Source of the DNA: Arthrobacter wenxiniae
GTDB taxonomy: Bacteria > Actinomycetota > Actinomycetes > Actinomycetales > Micrococcaceae
Direction of reading: 5' to 3'
Length of the DNA: 64,000 bases
Assembly: GCF_013376105.1 (NCBI RefSeq)
Contig: NZ_JAAMFM010000008.1
Coordinates: forward strand, 60,578 to 124,577
The position numbers and the translations under genes are program-made. The number at the start of each line of letters is the position of its first letter. Position 1 is the first letter of the stretch. The notes under the pieces were generated by a model. The model was given only the letters and a program-made list of their open reading frames with translations, ran no database searches and had not been told where the DNA came from. Of the stretch, positions 63,672 through 64,000 are shown in pieces.

Positions 63672-64000
63672 GATCACGTCCTTTATATATTGTCATTTGA
63701 AATTATACTAGAGACTCTCCGCACTTCGTGAAACCCTAAGTTTGTTCGGCCGGATGCCACCCGAGGCCGGTTGGAGCGACTACGGCTAGTCAATATTCTA
63801 CGAGTCAACTTCCCGTCTGTTTCATATGGTATTAGGAGGCCACGCATCAGCTTTACGACCTCCCGCACACTAGAGGTGGATCTCAGGGAACAATACTTCG
63901 GCAATGATTTGGTTCCTTTGATTGCAAGATTTTCACGATCAGTAAATGGCCGGCGCCCGGATTGCCGAGGCCGGATCACTGAATCCGGGGAGGGCGTGGG
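63672..64000. other. AT-rich upstream region at the window edge
   Basis: About 330 bases. It carries the promoter candidate for the two low-GC genes. A 98-residue open frame here (63683-63979) has no recognisable features and crosses that promoter, so I treat the region as non-coding. Confidence 0.5.
63702..63734 (-). promoter_or_regulatory. Candidate promoter for the low-GC glycosyltransferase pair
   Basis: A perfect TATAAT (63702-63707, minus strand) lies 30 bases before the chosen start. A weak -35 (TTCACG or TCACGA) lies about 18-19 bases upstream. A perfect -10 is rare in this GC-rich DNA. Confidence 0.5.

Noticed and set aside
63683..63979. 98-residue minus-strand ORF at the window edge
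   Set aside because: No recognisable sequence and it overlaps a perfect -10 promoter box for the downstream gene.

Overview
High-GC DNA with Gram-positive actinobacterial gene order, most like Arthrobacter or a relative in the Micrococcaceae. The grounds are the coaD-yceD-rpmF-rnc-mutM and recG-rsmD blocks, GTG starts, purine-rich ribosome sites and in-frame copies of a GGTGGTCGAGCC-type dispersed repeat. No rRNA, tRNA, CRISPR array, integrase or transposase was seen.

Region 1 (1-17.7 kb) is mostly housekeeping: a 5'-truncated epimerase, a 30-bp tandem repeat array, an AbiEi/DUF559-type protein, mutM, rnc, rpmF, yceD, coaD, a DapC-like aminotransferase coupled to a spermidine-synthase-like protein, a flotillin/NfeD-like pair, an anchored GH79-like glycosidase, rsmD, recG, a DAK2 protein, thiL and a GNAT enzyme.

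Region 2 (17.8-42.8 kb, all minus strand) is an extracellular-type contractile injection system (eCIS, Afp/PVC-like). Eighteen tightly coupled genes run from the sheath at 41.0 kb to a DUF6519-like fibre protein at 20.4 kb. They encode sheath, tube, a gp26-like protein, a Pro/Ala-rich protein, cap (DUF4255), AAA+ ATPase, two small proteins, an Afp7-like adaptor, a LysM protein, hub, spike, PAAR tip, gp25, two baseplate J-type proteins, a tail-I/beta-helix protein and the fibre-like protein. Upstream of the sheath is a two-gene unit. Its first gene encodes an eCIS-type leader motif followed by a glycine-zipper segment and is the best cargo candidate. Downstream lie an NTF2-like protein and a TPR protein. 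No long tape-measure gene is visible.

Region 3 (43.1-52.3 kb) holds hutU, an AAA/winged-helix protein, a glutaryl-CoA-dehydrogenase-like enzyme, an NCS1 permease, a vapBC pair, an IclR regulator and a class III CoA-transferase. A perfect 16-bp palindrome lies in both divergent promoter regions and a degenerate copy lies upstream of hutU. This ties the genes into one probable IclR regulon, perhaps for an imidazole-type acid that feeds into urocanate.

Region 4 (52.3-64 kb) is a cell-surface polysaccharide locus: a DUF218 protein, wecB, an SGNH/GSCFA pair, a GT4-like enzyme, a double-domain GT2, UDP-glucose dehydrogenase and two glycosyltransferase-type genes. The last 3 kb are clearly lower in GC and look horizontally acquired.
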